47,845 nucleotides of DNA from Hoeflea sp. (GTDB lineage: Bacteria; Pseudomonadota; Alphaproteobacteria; Rhizobiales; Rhizobiaceae), in contig NZ_JACIYP010000036.1 in the NCBI RefSeq assembly GCF_014359905.1, forward strand, positions 1 to 47,845, in the 5' to 3' direction. The translations under genes were made by a program, and so were the position numbers. The notes below the pieces were generated by a model. It made no database searches. It saw only the letters and a list, made by a program, of their open reading frames with translations, and was not told the origin of the DNA. Below are positions 34,194 to 44,540 of the stretch, one piece after another; position 1 is the stretch's first letter; every line of letters starts with the position of its first letter.

Positions 34194-36179
34194 ATGTACC
34201 ACGCTATCGTCTTTCTTCCTCTCATCGGCGCGCTGATCGCGGGCTTCGGCGGCCGCGCGATCGGCGCTAAGGCGTCGGAATATGTCACCACGCTGTTCCT
34301 GATCGTCGCGGCGTTGCTGTCCTGGGTGGCCTTCTTCTCCATCGCCATCGGTGATGGCGAGACGGTGCGCATCCCGGTGATGCGCTGGATCGACTCGGGC
34401 TCGTTCAGTGTCGATTGGGCGCTGCGCGTCGATACGCTGACGGCGGTGATGCTGGTGGTGGTCAACACCGTGTCGTGCCTCGTGCACGTGTATTCGATCG
34501 GCTACATGCATCACGACCCGCACCGGCCGCGGTTCTTCGCCTATCTGTCGTTCTTCACTTTCGCCATGCTGATGCTGGTGACCTCGGACAACCTGCTGCA
34601 GATGTTCTTCGGCTGGGAAGGCGTGGGCGTGGCGTCCTATCTGCTGATCGGCTTCTGGTACAAGAAGCCGTCCGCCAATGCCGCGGCGATGAAGGCCTTC
34701 ATCGTCAACCGGGTCGGCGATTTCGGCTTCCTGCTCGGCATCTTCGGCCTGTTCGTGCTGTTCGGATCGGCCTCTTTCGACACGATCTTCGCAAGTGCTG
34801 CCGAATACCTTCCGGCGGAAGGCGCCGAGACGGGGGAAGCGGTGCTGACCCTGTTCGGCATGCAGCTCGACAAGGCCCATGCGCTGACCGGCGTCTGCCT
34901 CCTGCTGTTCATGGGCGCCATGGGCAAGTCGGCGCAGTTCCTGCTGCACACCTGGCTGCCCGACGCGATGGAAGGCCCGACGCCGGTGTCGGCGCTGATC
35001 CATGCCGCGACCATGGTGACCGCAGGCGTGTTCCTGGTGGCGCGCATGGCGCCGGTGTTCGAACAGGCGCCCGATGCGCTGGTTGTCGTGACCTGGATCG
35101 GCGCCATCACCGCCTTCTTCGCCGCCACCGTCGGCCTGGTGCAGAACGACATCAAGCGGGTGATCGCCTATTCGACCTGTTCGCAGCTCGGCTACATGTT
35201 CGTCGCACTCGGCATCGGCGCCTATGGCGGCGCGATCTTCCACCTCTTCACCCACGCCTTCTTCAAGGCGCTGCTGTTCCTTGGCGCCGGCTCCGTGATC
35301 CATGCCGTTTCCGACGAGCAGGACATGCGGCGCATGGGCGGCCTGCGCAAGAAGATCCCGATGACCTACTGGATGATGATTATCGGCACCATCGCGCTGA
35401 CCGGCGTCGGCATTCCCGGTACGCTGATCGGCACGGCCGGCTTCTTCTCCAAGGATATCATCATCGAATCGGCCTATGTCGCGCACAATTCCGCAGCGGG
35501 TGTCGCCTTCGGGCTGCTGGTCATCGCGGCCTTGTTCACCAGCTTCTATTCCTGGCGGCTGATCTTCATGACCTTCCACGGCAAGCCGCGGGCATCCGCC
35601 GACGTCATGCATCACGCGCATGAATCGCCGATGGTGATGCTGGTGCCGCTGTTCATCCTGGCCGCCGGCGCGTTGTTCAGCGGTGTCCTGTTCAAGGAAT
35701 TCTTCTTCGGCCACAACTATGCCGAATTCTGGAAGGGCGCGCTGTTCACGGCTGCGGAGAACGAGATCCTCGAGGAATTCCACCACGTGCCGCTGTGGGT
35801 CAAGCTGAGCCCGTTCGTGGCCATGCTCATCGGCCTTGCGACCGCCTGGTTCTTCTACATCCGCTCGCCCGAAACACCCAGGAGGCTGGCCGAGGATCAC
35901 CAGATCCTCTACCGGTTCCTGCTCAACAAGTGGTATTTCGACGAGCTCTACGACTTCCTCTTCGTCCGCCCTGCAAAATGGCTCGGGTCGTTCCTGTGGA
36001 AACAGGGTGACGTCCGCACCATCGATGGCTACGGCCCGAACGGCATCGCCGCGCGCGCCCAGGACATCACCGGATGGGTTGTCCGGCTGCAGACCGGATA
36101 TCTTTACCACTATGCCTTCGTGATGCTGATCGGAATTGCAGCGCTTGTCACATGGATGATGCTCGGGAGTGCATTCTGA
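34194..36179 (+). CDS. nuoL: NADH-quinone oxidoreductase subunit L
   Basis: 661 residues, an antiporter-like proton-pumping subunit with about 16 helices and the long lateral helix near the C-terminus. The core signature [19 protein letters not shown] holds the conserved Glu, and the Lys/His helices follow ([33 protein letters not shown]). The stop overlaps the nuoM start (TGATG). Confidence 0.97.
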   Translation: MYHAIVFLPLIGALIAGFGGRAIGAKASEYVTTLFLIVAALLSWVAFFSIAIGDGETVRIPVMRWIDSGSFSVDWALRVDTLTAVMLVVVNTVSCLVHVYSIGYMHHDPHRPRFFAYLSFFTFAMLMLVTSDNLLQMFFGWEGVGVASYLLIGFWYKKPSANAAAMKAFIVNRVGDFGFLLGIFGLFVLFGSASFDTIFASAAEYLPAEGAETGEAVLTLFGMQLDKAHALTGVCLLLFMGAMGKSAQFLLHTWLPDAMEGPTPVSALIHAATMVTAGVFLVARMAPVFEQAPDALVVVTWIGAITAFFAATVGLVQNDIKRVIAYSTCSQLGYMFVALGIGAYGGAIFHLFTHAFFKALLFLGAGSVIHAVSDEQDMRRMGGLRKKIPMTYWMMIIGTIALTGVGIPGTLIGTAGFFSKDIIIESAYVAHNSAAGVAFGLLVIAALFTSFYSWRLIFMTFHGKPRASADVMHHAHESPMVMLVPLFILAAGALFSGVLFKEFFFGHNYAEFWKGALFTAAENEILEEFHHVPLWVKLSPFVAMLIGLATAWFFYIRSPETPRRLAEDHQILYRFLLNKWYFDELYDFLFVRPAKWLGSFLWKQGDVRTIDGYGPNGIAARAQDITGWVVRLQTGYLYHYAFVMLIGIAALVTWMMLGSAF

Positions 36180-37690
36180 TGACCGATTGGCCACTTCTGT
36201 CAGTTGTCACCTTCATACCGCTGATCTGCGTGCTGTTCCTGCTGCCGATCAAGGATGATACCGAGATCGGGCGGCGCAACATCCGCCAGGTGGCGCTGCT
36301 CGGCACCACCGCGACCTTCATCATGTCGCTGCTGATCTGGGCGAATTTCGATGTCTCCGATCCGGGCTTCCAGATGGTGGAAAGCATCGAACTTGCGGGT
36401 TCGGGCTTCTCCTATGCGATGGGCGTCGACGGCATTTCGATGCTGTTCGTGATCCTCACCACCTTCCTGATGCCGCTGTGCATCCTTGCCAGCTGGAAGT
36501 CGGTCCAGACCCGCGTGCGGGAATACATGATCGCCTTCCTGGTGCTGGAGACCTTGATGATCGGCGTGTTCTGCGCGCTCGATATCGTGCTGTTCTACGT
36601 CTTCTTCGAGGCGGGCCTCATTCCGATGTTCATCATCATCGGCGTGTGGGGCGGCAAGCGCCGGGTCTATGCCAGCTTCAAGTTCTTCCTCTACACGCTC
36701 GCGGGCTCCGTGCTGATGCTGCTCGCGATCATGGCGATGTTCTGGGATGCGGGCACCACCGACATCAGGCTGCTGCTGGCGCATGACTTCCCGGCCGGGA
36801 TGCAGACCTGGCTGTGGCTCGCCTTCTTCGCCTCGTTTGCGGTGAAGATGCCGATGTGGCCGGTGCACACCTGGCTGCCGGACGCCCACGTGGAAGCGCC
36901 GACCGCGGGCTCGGTCATTCTGGCGGGCATTCTCCTGAAGCTCGGCGGCTACGGCTTCCTGCGTTTCTCGCTGCCGATGTTCCCGCTGGCCTCGGCCGAT
37001 TTCGCGCCGTTCATCTTCACGCTGTCGGTGATCGCGATCATCTACACCTCGCTGGTGGCGCTGATGCAGGAAGACATCAAGAAGCTGATCGCCTATTCGT
37101 CTGTGGCGCATATGGGCTTTGTGACCATGGGGATCTTCGCCGCCAACCAGCAGGGCGTGCAGGGCGCGATCTTCCAGATGCTGAGCCACGGGCTGATCTC
37201 TGGGGCCTTGTTCCTCTGCGTCGGCGTCGTTTACGACCGGTTGCACACGCGTGAGATCTCGGCCTATGGCGGGCTGGTCAACAACATGCCGAAATACGCG
37301 GTGGCGTTGATGATCCTGACCATGGCCAATGTCGGGCTTCCCGGGACGTCGGGCTTCGTCGGCGAATTCCTGACGCTGATCGGCGTGTTCCAGGTCAACA
37401 CCTGGGTGGCGGCCTTTGCCGCGACCGGCGTGATCCTGTCGGCGGCCTATGCGCTGTGGCTTTATCGCCGCGTCGTCTTCGGTGCGCTGGAAAAGGAAAG
37501 CCTGAAGGCGATGCTCGACCTGTCTCGCCGCGAAAAGGTGATCCTCTATCCGCTCGTGGCGCTGATAATCCTCTTCGGTGTCTATCCGGCGCCGATCTTT
37601 GATGTGACGGCAGCTTCGGTTGACGCGCTCATTAACAATTACACAGCTTCGCTGCAGGCAGCGCGCGATCTCGCGCTGTCGGTCAACTGA
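36179..37690 (+). CDS. nuoM: NADH-quinone oxidoreductase subunit M
   Basis: 503 residues, 14 helices, second antiporter-like subunit. [20 protein letters not shown] contains the key Glu, and [20 protein letters not shown] and [14 protein letters not shown] are standard blocks. The start at 36179 overlaps the nuoL stop by one base; the in-frame reading from 36074 lies within nuoL and is rejected. Confidence 0.97.
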   Translation: MTDWPLLSVVTFIPLICVLFLLPIKDDTEIGRRNIRQVALLGTTATFIMSLLIWANFDVSDPGFQMVESIELAGSGFSYAMGVDGISMLFVILTTFLMPLCILASWKSVQTRVREYMIAFLVLETLMIGVFCALDIVLFYVFFEAGLIPMFIIIGVWGGKRRVYASFKFFLYTLAGSVLMLLAIMAMFWDAGTTDIRLLLAHDFPAGMQTWLWLAFFASFAVKMPMWPVHTWLPDAHVEAPTAGSVILAGILLKLGGYGFLRFSLPMFPLASADFAPFIFTLSVIAIIYTSLVALMQEDIKKLIAYSSVAHMGFVTMGIFAANQQGVQGAIFQMLSHGLISGALFLCVGVVYDRLHTREISAYGGLVNNMPKYAVALMILTMANVGLPGTSGFVGEFLTLIGVFQVNTWVAAFAATGVILSAAYALWLYRRVVFGALEKESLKAMLDLSRREKVILYPLVALIILFGVYPAPIFDVTAASVDALINNYTASLQAARDLALSVN

Positions 37691-37710
37691 GCTACGGAGA
37701 CTGCGGGACC

Positions 37711-39153
37711 ATGACGCCAGAGATACTCACAACTAGCCTACAGCTTTCCGTGCCCGAGCTCATGCTGGCCGTCGGCGCCATGGTGCTCCTGATGATCGGC
37801 GTGTTCTCCGGCGAGAAATCGGTGACGCTGGTCAATGGCCTGGCGGTGGCGCTGTTGATCATGGCGGGCCTTGTGCTGGTGCTGCTCACGGAAAACGGCG
37901 AAGCCTTCAACGGCGCGTTCCTGTCCGATCCCTTCGCCCGGTTCATGAAGGTTCTCACGCTGATCGGTTCGATCACCGCGATGGTAATGACCGTGGGCCA
38001 CGCCAAGGCCGAGCGGATCGACAAGTTCGAGTTCCCGGTGCTGATCGTGCTGGCGACGCTCGGCATGATGCTGATGATCTCCGCCAATGACATGATGGCG
38101 CTCTATATGGGGCTCGAGCTGCAGTCGCTGGCGCTTTACGTGGTCGCCGCGATCAACCGCGACAGCCTGCGCTCGACCGAGGCAGGGCTGAAATATTTCG
38201 TGCTCGGCGCGCTGTCCTCGGGCATGCTGCTCTATGGCATATCGCTGGTTTACGGCTACACCGGCCACACCGGCTTTGACGAGATCGCTGCGGCGATCGC
38301 CGGCGGCGAACGCTCGCTCGGCCTGATCTTCGGCCTGGTGTTCCTGCTCGCGGGCATTGCCTTCAAGATCTCCGCCGTGCCGTTCCACATGTGGACGCCG
38401 GATGTCTATGAAGGCGCGCCGACCCCGGTGACGGCGTTCTTCTCGGCAGCCCCGAAGGTGGCCGCCATGGCGCTGTTTATCCGCATCGTCATCGTCGCCT
38501 TCGAGCCGGTGACGCTCGACTGGCAGCAGATCGTCGTCTTCATCTCGATTGCCTCGATGGTGCTTGGCGCCTTTGCGGCGATCGGCCAGAAGAACATCAA
38601 GCGGCTGATGGCCTATTCGTCGATCGCCCATATGGGCTTTGCGCTTGTCGGGCTTGCCGCGGGCAGCCAGGCCGGCGTGCGCGGCGTGATCCTCTACATG
38701 CTGATCTACATGGTGATGACGCTCGGCACCTTCGCCTGCATTCTGGCCATGCGCCGCAAGGAAGACGGCAATGTCGAGCAGATCGACGATCTGGCGGGCC
38801 TGTCGTCGACCAATCCGTTCATGGCGCTGATGCTGACGATCCTGATGTTCTCGCTCGCCGGCATTCCGCCGCTGGCAGGCTTCTTTGCCAAATATTTCGT
38901 CTTCGTGGCGGCGATCGAAGCCAAGCTCTACGGCCTCGCGATTATCGGCGTCCTGGCCTCGGTGGTGGGCGCTTACTACTATCTCAGGATCATCAAGATC
39001 ATGTGGTTTGACGAGCCGTCAGGCTCGTTCGTGCCGGTGGCGGGCGAACTCAAGCTGGTGTTCGGCATTTCCGGTCTGTTCGTGCTGTTTTACGTGGTGG
39101 TCTCCAACCCCCTCGGTCTCGCAGCCGACGTTGCCGCCAAGACATTCTTCTGA
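37711..39153 (+). CDS. nuoN: NADH-quinone oxidoreductase subunit N
   Basis: 480 residues, 14 helices, third antiporter-like subunit and last of the nuo set. [20 protein letters not shown] and [20 protein letters not shown] are family blocks. GGAGA lies upstream of the ATG. Eighteen bases separate it from birA, so transcription probably continues. Confidence 0.97.
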   Translation: MTPEILTTSLQLSVPELMLAVGAMVLLMIGVFSGEKSVTLVNGLAVALLIMAGLVLVLLTENGEAFNGAFLSDPFARFMKVLTLIGSITAMVMTVGHAKAERIDKFEFPVLIVLATLGMMLMISANDMMALYMGLELQSLALYVVAAINRDSLRSTEAGLKYFVLGALSSGMLLYGISLVYGYTGHTGFDEIAAAIAGGERSLGLIFGLVFLLAGIAFKISAVPFHMWTPDVYEGAPTPVTAFFSAAPKVAAMALFIRIVIVAFEPVTLDWQQIVVFISIASMVLGAFAAIGQKNIKRLMAYSSIAHMGFALVGLAAGSQAGVRGVILYMLIYMVMTLGTFACILAMRRKEDGNVEQIDDLAGLSSTNPFMALMLTILMFSLAGIPPLAGFFAKYFVFVAAIEAKLYGLAIIGVLASVVGAYYYLRIIKIMWFDEPSGSFVPVAGELKLVFGISGLFVLFYVVVSNPLGLAADVAAKTFF

Positions 39154-39171
39154 GATGCCGCGGCGGGCGGC

Positions 39172-39912
39172 ATGAAGGAACCGGAGTTCCGGCACATCGA
39201 ATTGGGGGATGTGTCCTCCACCAATGCCGAGTGCATGACATGGGCGCGGGCAGGCGACGCCGGCCGGGTATGGATCACGGCCGCGCGGCAGACCGGCGGC
39301 CGCGGCCGCAGGGGCCGGATCTGGATATCCGAGCCGGGCAACCTATATGCATCACTTCTGCTGATTGATCCGGCGCCGTGGGAAAGCATGGCGAGCCTGC
39401 CGCTTGCGGTGGCCCTTGGCGTGCATGACGCCATTTCTGCGCTGTTGCCGGGCGATATGGACAGGCTTCGGATCAAATGGCCCAATGATTTGCTGATTGA
39501 AGGGTGCAAGACCGCGGGCATCCTGATAGAAACCGAGCAACTCAAGGATGGCCGCCGGGCGGTGGTGATCGGTTGCGGCGTCAATATCGGTCACAAGCCC
39601 GAGACCGGACTGTATCCGGCGACATGCCTGGCAGACCAGGGCAGTTCCGCCACTCCGCAGGAGCTGTTCGCGCGCCTGGTGGTGAGCATGGACGGGCGGC
39701 TTGCCGACTGGAATCAGGGCCGCGGGCTTTCAGGCATTCGAAACGCCTGGATAAGCCGCGCCGAAGGAATTGGAAAGCCGGTGACGGTGAATTTGCCGGA
39801 CCGGCACATCCACGGTCTGTTTGAAGAAATTGACGGCGAGGGCAGGCTGATGCTGTTGCTGGCGAATGGTGAAAGACAGGCAATCGCCGCGGGCGACGTG
39901 TTTTTTGCCTGA
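39172..39912 (+). CDS. birA: biotin-[acetyl-CoA-carboxylase] ligase
   Basis: 246 residues. It attaches biotin to carboxylase carrier domains via biotinyl-AMP. The adenylate loop GGRGRRGRIW (about 43-52) and RIKWPNDLLIEGCKTAGIL (about 102-120) with the catalytic Lys are present, plus the short C-terminal SH3-like domain. There is no N-terminal DNA-binding domain, so it is a monofunctional ligase and not a repressor. Placement straight after nuoN is usual in rhizobia. Confidence 0.95.
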   Translation: MKEPEFRHIELGDVSSTNAECMTWARAGDAGRVWITAARQTGGRGRRGRIWISEPGNLYASLLLIDPAPWESMASLPLAVALGVHDAISALLPGDMDRLRIKWPNDLLIEGCKTAGILIETEQLKDGRRAVVIGCGVNIGHKPETGLYPATCLADQGSSATPQELFARLVVSMDGRLADWNQGRGLSGIRNAWISRAEGIGKPVTVNLPDRHIHGLFEEIDGEGRLMLLLANGERQAIAAGDVFFA

Positions 39913-39925
39913 CGATGCCGCATGA

Positions 39926-39960
39926 TTTTCACCCCGGGCCGGGTCTGTCCGGGGTGAAAA
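39926..39960. terminator. long stem-loop after birA, probable terminator
   Basis: Perfect 12-bp stem TTTTCACCCCGG (39926-39937) with CCGGGGTGAAAA (39949-39960), loop of 11; GCATG and CATGC extend it to about 18 pairs with one mismatch. The T-run is on the 5' side, so it is not a textbook U-tailed terminator, but the structure is strong and lies between birA and the RNase J gene. The rest of the 139-base gap shows nothing clear. Confidence 0.55.
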
Positions 39961-40051
39961 CCATGCAGCATGACGAATGAAGACCTCCGTGGCCCTGGCG
40001 CATTGACTGCAATGCGCGGCGCCATCATGACATGATCAGACAGGACAATTG

Positions 40052-41719
40052 ATGACACAAGACCAGGATCTCGTATTCCTCCCGCTCGGCGGCGTCGGCG
40101 AAATCGGCATGAACCTCGCGCTTTACGGCTATGGCTCGCCCAAGAAACGCGAGTGGATCATGGTCGATTGCGGCGTGACCTTTCCGGGACCGGACCTGCC
40201 GGGCGTCGATCTCATCCTGCCCGACATCGATTTCGTCAAGAGTCTGGGCAGCCAGCTCAAGGCGATCATCATCACCCATGCCCATGAGGACCATTACGGC
40301 GGCCTGGCGCAGCTCTGGCCGCAGTTGAAGGCGCCGGTCTATGCATCGGCCTTCACGGTCGGCATGCTGGAAGCCAAGCGCGCCTATGAGCGCACCCGCG
40401 CCGAGGTGCCGGTCAATGTGTTCAAGGCGGGCGAACGGTTCACCGCCGGACCCTTCGAGATCGAGCCGATCGCAGTCAATCACTCCATCCCGGAGCCGTT
40501 TTCGCTGGCAATCGGCACGCCGCTCGGCAAGCTCATTCACACCGGCGACTGGAAGATCGACATGACGCCGTCGCTCGGGCCGCTGACCGACGAGAACCGG
40601 TTCCGGCAGTTGGGCGAGGAAGGCATCCTCGCCATGATGTGCGATTCCACCAACGCCATGCGCGACGGGATTTCGCCGTCGGAGAAGGAAATCAGCGCCG
40701 GTCTCCGCGGCGTCATCGAACAGGCCGAGGGCCGGGTGGCGATCACAACGTTCTCGTCCAATGTCGGGCGCATCCGCTCGATTGCGGAAGCGGCGCGCGA
40801 CGCCGGCCGCGAAGTCCTGCTGCTCGGCAGTTCGATCAAGCGCGTGGTCAATGTCGCACGGGACCTCGGCATGATGGAGGGCATCCCGGAATTTCTGGCC
40901 GAGGATGAATTCGGCTATATTCCGCGCGACAAGGTGGTGATCATCCTGACCGGCAGTCAGGGCGAACCGCGCGCGGCGCTCGCCAAGCTGTCCCGCGACG
41001 AGATGCGCAATGTCGCGCTGGCCTCGGGCGACACCGTGGTGTTTTCCTCGCGCGCCATTCCCGGCAACGAGAAGGGTATCATCGACATCAAGAACGGCCT
41101 GATCGAGCAGGGTGTCAAGATCGTCACCGATCAGGACGCGCTGGTGCATGTGTCGGGCCATCCGCGGCGCTCCGAACTGGTGCAGATGTATGATTGGGTC
41201 AAGCCGCAGATCCTGGTGCCGGTGCACGGCGAAGCGGCCCACCTGGTGGCGCAGGCGGAACTGGCGCAGGACTCAGGCATCAAGATCACGCCGAAGGTGC
41301 GCAACGGCTCGATCCTGCGGCTGGCGCCCGGCACGCCGGAAGTCATCGGCACGGCGCATCACGGTCGCATCTACAAGGACGGCAACCTGCTCGGCGATAT
41401 CGACGAACTGGGCATCTCCGAGCGGCGCAAGCTGTCGTTTGCGGGCCATGTCGCGGTCAATGTGGTGCTCGACCAGCGTTTCGAATTCCAGCGCGATCCG
41501 GTGGTCTCGGCCATCGGCCTGCCGGCCATGGACGGCGAGGGCGACGACATCGAGGACATTCTCTATGATTCGGTGCTTGGCGCGGTCGAAAGCATCCCGC
41601 GCGGACGGCGCAAGGACCTCGACGGCGTGCGCGAGGCAATTCGCCGCTCTGTTCGCGCCGCCGCAAACGAGGTATGGGGCAAGAAGCCCGTCGTGACGGT
41701 GTTTGTCATCAAGGTGTGA
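40052..41719 (+). CDS. rnj: ribonuclease J
   Basis: 555 residues. RNase J is a metallo-beta-lactamase-fold exo/endoribonuclease for mRNA decay and rRNA maturation, found in alphaproteobacteria as in Gram-positives. The zinc motif THAHEDHYGG is at about 74-83, with HTGDWKID, CDSTNA and SGHPRRSEL as the further metal and CASP motifs. The start at 40052 has AGGA upstream; a TTG at 40049 is in frame but unlikely. Often next to birA in this order. Confidence 0.95.
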   Translation: MTQDQDLVFLPLGGVGEIGMNLALYGYGSPKKREWIMVDCGVTFPGPDLPGVDLILPDIDFVKSLGSQLKAIIITHAHEDHYGGLAQLWPQLKAPVYASAFTVGMLEAKRAYERTRAEVPVNVFKAGERFTAGPFEIEPIAVNHSIPEPFSLAIGTPLGKLIHTGDWKIDMTPSLGPLTDENRFRQLGEEGILAMMCDSTNAMRDGISPSEKEISAGLRGVIEQAEGRVAITTFSSNVGRIRSIAEAARDAGREVLLLGSSIKRVVNVARDLGMMEGIPEFLAEDEFGYIPRDKVVIILTGSQGEPRAALAKLSRDEMRNVALASGDTVVFSSRAIPGNEKGIIDIKNGLIEQGVKIVTDQDALVHVSGHPRRSELVQMYDWVKPQILVPVHGEAAHLVAQAELAQDSGIKITPKVRNGSILRLAPGTPEVIGTAHHGRIYKDGNLLGDIDELGISERRKLSFAGHVAVNVVLDQRFEFQRDPVVSAIGLPAMDGEGDDIEDILYDSVLGAVESIPRGRRKDLDGVREAIRRSVRAAANEVWGKKPVVTVFVIKV

Positions 41720-41729
41720 GGGGACGACC

Positions 41730-42134
41730 ATGCTTGGACGCCTGAACCATGTCGCCATCGCGGTGCCCGATCTTGAAGCCGCGAGCGCCCAGTACCGCAC
41801 CATGCTGGGCGCTCAGGTGACGGAGCCGCAGCCGCTGCCCGAGCACGGGGTCACCGTGGTCTTCGTCATGGTGCCCAACACCAAGATCGAACTGCTCGAG
41901 CCGCTGGGCGAGGGCTCGCCGATCGCGGCGTTTCTGGAAAAGAACCCGTCAGGCGGCATGCATCATGTCTGCTACGAGGTCGATGACATCCTGGCGGCGC
42001 GCGACCATCTCAAAAACGAGGGCGCGCGAGTGCTCGGCGACGGCGAACCCAAGATCGGCGCGCACAACAAGCCTGTGCTTTTCCTGCATCCGAAGGATTT
42101 CAACGGCACGCTGATCGAACTCGAACAGGCCTAG
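41730..42134 (+). CDS. mce: methylmalonyl-CoA epimerase
   Basis: 134 residues, the exact family size. It interconverts (R)- and (S)-methylmalonyl-CoA in propionyl-CoA use. It is a vicinal-oxygen-chelate fold protein with two beta-alpha-beta-beta-beta units; metal ligands appear in LNHVAIAV (His7), IELLEPLG, GGMHHVCYEV and the terminal GTLIELEQ. The start at 41730 (MLGRLNHVAIAV) is preferred over the longer reading from 41703, which overlaps RNase J. Confidence 0.93.
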   Translation: MLGRLNHVAIAVPDLEAASAQYRTMLGAQVTEPQPLPEHGVTVVFVMVPNTKIELLEPLGEGSPIAAFLEKNPSGGMHHVCYEVDDILAARDHLKNEGARVLGDGEPKIGAHNKPVLFLHPKDFNGTLIELEQA

Positions 42135-42145
42135 GAGCATCCGTC

Positions 42146-42418
42146 ATGGGTTTTGGCACCGGTTTTGCGATCTATTTCATCATCTGGTGGGTGGTGCTGT
42201 TCACGGTGCTGCCGTTCTCGGCGCGCAGCCAGGCGGACGAGGGCGAGGTGACGCTGGGGACCACGCACAGCGCGCCCGCCGATTTCCGGTTCTGGCCGGT
42301 CTTCTGGCGCACGACGCTGATATCGGCCGCGGTGTTCGGTCTCTATTTCCTGGTCACCGAGGTGGGCGGCTATTCGCTTGACGATCTGATCGCGCTGTCG
42401 CCTGATTTCAGGTCCTGA
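42146..42418 (+). CDS. DUF1467 family membrane protein
   Basis: 90 residues with two membrane helices (about 7-25 and 52-75). The opening FAIYFIIWWVVLFTVLPFSA is characteristic of the alphaproteobacterial DUF1467 family of unknown function, regularly found between mce and proS. It starts 11 bases after mce. Family assignment is good; the function is not known. Confidence 0.9.
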   Translation: MGFGTGFAIYFIIWWVVLFTVLPFSARSQADEGEVTLGTTHSAPADFRFWPVFWRTTLISAAVFGLYFLVTEVGGYSLDDLIALSPDFRS

Positions 42419-42500
42419 GAAAGACGACCAATCCTTCATGGAACGATGCGCTGGCTTTCCCGTTGGGGAGAGAAGCGTGATGAATCCATGGAGGACTGTG

Positions 42501-42728
42501 ATGACTGACAAGACCGACAAACCCGGCCGCCTGACCGAGGCCGACCTTGCCCAGGACAAGATGGGCGACAACGCGCTGCAGGGCAATGACCAGGCCTCGG
42601 TGCACAACCAGCGCCAGGCCGTGCCGGACGTCAGGAAGAAGCCCGACGACAGCGTCGAGGACAGTCTTGAAAAGATGGACAAGGACGTCCGCGCGAAGCG
42701 CGAGCTCGGCAAGGGCGCGGGCAAGTAA
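42501..42728 (+). CDS. small charged, probably disordered conserved protein
   Basis: 75 residues from the ATG at 42501 with GGAGG six bases upstream; an in-frame ATG at 42438 lacks a site. Rich in Asp, Lys, Gln and Asn (LAQDKMGDNALQGNDQAS, then DDSVEDSLEKMDKDVRAKRE) with almost no hydrophobic core, so it is expected to be unfolded. Proteins of this pattern recur at this locus in rhizobia. Function unknown. Confidence 0.8.
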   Translation: MTDKTDKPGRLTEADLAQDKMGDNALQGNDQASVHNQRQAVPDVRKKPDDSVEDSLEKMDKDVRAKRELGKGAGK

Positions 42729-42747
42729 TCCCGGCCGTCGAGATCAG

Positions 42748-42773
42748 GTCTGCCCGGTTATGTGCGGGCAGAC
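42748..42773 (+). terminator. stem-loop after the small protein gene, probable terminator
   Basis: Perfect 9-bp stem GTCTGCCCG (42748-42756) and CGGGCAGAC (42765-42773), loop of 8, 19 bases after the stop; followed by TTACATAT, a weak T-run. It likely ends the birA-to-42728 run. Confidence 0.65.
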
Positions 42774-42798
42774 TTACATATCCCGTCAGAACAAATGC

Positions 42799-42952
42799 AA
42801 AAAAAAACAAGGCACATGGCCTTGTTGTTCAGGTGTCGCGTGATCTGCTTCCCGGTTGCCCGGGGGCTGCGAACAAAGCGCGCCTGAGATCCTATCCTCC
42901 CAAGACTTTGACCGCGAAATGAGCATTATCCCGTGGGAAATGCCTCTTTAGT
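42799..42952 (-). ncRNA. candidate small RNA of about 154 bases
   Basis: In the 438-base gap before proS the minus strand shows a full transcription unit without a protein. A promoter lies at 42987-42959. Then come a 5' hairpin (42943-42923, arms GCATT/AATGC and CCC/GGG), a hairpin CCCGG-GCAA-CCGGG with a GNRA tetraloop (42864-42851), and a terminator hairpin AACAAGGC/GCCTTGTT (42826-42806) followed by nine T on this strand. The tetraloop and T-run are correct only on the minus strand. No known family was recognised. Confidence 0.5.
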
Positions 42953-42958
42953 GAGCTT

Positions 42959-42987
42959 TATTTAGCTCAATCAAATGGGCTTGTCAC
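42959..42987 (-). promoter_or_regulatory. promoter of the candidate small RNA
   Basis: Minus-strand GTGACA (42987-42982), 17-base spacer, TAAATA (42964-42959). The -35 box is one arm of an inverted repeat, TGTCAC (42982-42987) and GTGACA (42995-43000), spaced by seven bases, which could be a regulator site. Confidence 0.5.
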
Positions 42988-43166
42988 GCGTTTTGTGACA
43001 TCGATGTGGCAATCGTGATCACAAAAGGAACATTGTCCTTTGCGCGGTCCGCAAGCGCCGTTGTAACGGGTTTTCTTTGCCTGGCGAAGCGGATATGAAC
43101 GCTTGGCACGCCGTCCCTCATTTCGCCTGATTCAGCCTGCAAGGCTCGAGCAAACCGGATTATCCC

Positions 43167-44510
43167 ATGCGTCTGTCCAAGTATTTTCTGCCCATCCTGA
43201 AAGAAAACCCCAAGGATGCGGAAATCGTCTCGCACCGCCTGATGGCGCGCGCAGGCATGATCAAGCAGCAGTCCGCCGGGATCTACTCCTGGCTGCCGCT
43301 GGGCAAGCGCGTGCTCGACAAGGTCTGCGACATCGTGCGCGAGGAGCAGAACCGGGCCGGCGCCATCGAGATCCTGATGCCGACGATCCAGCCCGCCGAC
43401 CTCTGGGTCGAGAGCGGCCGCTACAACGACTACGGCGCCGAGATGCTGCGCATCAAGGACCGGCATGACCGGGCGATGCTGTTCGGCCCGACCAACGAGG
43501 AGATGGTCACCGACATCTTCCGCTCCTACGTCAAGTCCTACAAGGACCTGCCGCTCAACCTCTACCATATCCAGTGGAAGTTCCGCGACGAGCGCCGCCC
43601 GCGCTTCGGCGTCATGCGCGGCCGCGAGTTCCTGATGAAGGACGCCTATTCCTTCGATCTCGATTACGAATCGTCGCAGGCCGCCTACAACCGCATGTTC
43701 GTCTCCTACCTGCGCACCTTCGAGCGCTGCGGGCTGAAATCGATCCCGATGCGCGCCGACACCGGCCCGATCGGCGGCAAGCTCAGCCATGAATTCATCG
43801 TTCTGGCGGAAACCGGCGAAAGCCAGGTGTTCTGTCATCGCGATTTCGAGGGCTTTGCGGTTCCCGGCGCCGACATGAACTACGACGATGACGCGGCGGT
43901 CGCGGCCATCGTCGACAAGTGGACGACGCCGTTCGCCGCCACCGACGAGATCATGGAGAAGGAAGACTGGGCGCGCGAGGCCTGGGACAAGCTCGGCGAG
44001 GACTCCCGCGTCTCCGCCCGCGGCATCGAGGTCGGCCACATCTTCCATTTCGGCACAAAGTATTCCGAGCCGATGGGCGCGGTGGTGCAGGGACCCGACG
44101 GCAAGCAGCATCCCGTTTCGATGGGCTCCTACGGCATCGGTCCGTCGCGGCTGCTGGGCGCCATCATCGAGGCGTCGCATGACGAGAACGGCATCATCTG
44201 GCCCAGGGGCGTGGCGCCGTTCGATGTCGGGCTGATCAACATGAAGCCCGGCGACGCGGCGTGCGATTCGGCCTGCGAGAAGATCGAGACGGCGCTCGAG
44301 AATGCCGGGCTCGAGGTGCTTTACGACGACACCGACGAGCGCGCCGGGGCGAAATTCGCCAGGGCCGACCTGATCGGGCTGCCGCTGCAGGTGATCGCCG
44401 GCCCGCGCGCGGTGGCCGAGGGCAATGTCGAAATCAAGGTGCGGGCGACGGGCGAGCGCGAAACGCTGTCGATCGACGACGCCATCAACCGCCTCGCACA
44501 AGCCCGCTAG
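43167..44510 (+). CDS. proS: prolyl-tRNA synthetase, short alphaproteobacterial form
   Basis: 447 residues. It charges tRNA-Pro with proline. Class II motif 2 region [20 protein letters not shown] and motif 3 [16 protein letters not shown] are clear, as is [11 protein letters not shown]. The editing insertion of about 180 residues found in the long bacterial form between motifs 2 and 3 is missing, typical of alphaproteobacterial ProS. The C-terminal anticodon-binding domain is complete. lol genes follow after 30 bases. Confidence 0.96.
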   Translation: MRLSKYFLPILKENPKDAEIVSHRLMARAGMIKQQSAGIYSWLPLGKRVLDKVCDIVREEQNRAGAIEILMPTIQPADLWVESGRYNDYGAEMLRIKDRHDRAMLFGPTNEEMVTDIFRSYVKSYKDLPLNLYHIQWKFRDERRPRFGVMRGREFLMKDAYSFDLDYESSQAAYNRMFVSYLRTFERCGLKSIPMRADTGPIGGKLSHEFIVLAETGESQVFCHRDFEGFAVPGADMNYDDDAAVAAIVDKWTTPFAATDEIMEKEDWAREAWDKLGEDSRVSARGIEVGHIFHFGTKYSEPMGAVVQGPDGKQHPVSMGSYGIGPSRLLGAIIEASHDENGIIWPRGVAPFDVGLINMKPGDAACDSACEKIETALENAGLEVLYDDTDERAGAKFARADLIGLPLQVIAGPRAVAEGNVEIKVRATGERETLSIDDAINRLAQAR

Positions 44511-44540
44511 ACGATTGTCCGGCGCAAAGGGAAGCCTCGC

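Noticed and set aside
34167..36194. Minus-strand open frame of 675 codons opposite nuoL (also 647 codons opposite nuoG and 606 opposite proS)
   Set aside because: High-GC shadow frames: rich in Arg, His, Gln, Gly with no domain, no ribosome site, and antisense to certain genes.
42776..42830. Hairpin AACAAGGC/GCCTTGTT as a plus-strand terminator
   Set aside because: The A9 tract precedes it on the plus strand; it fits an intrinsic terminator only on the minus strand.
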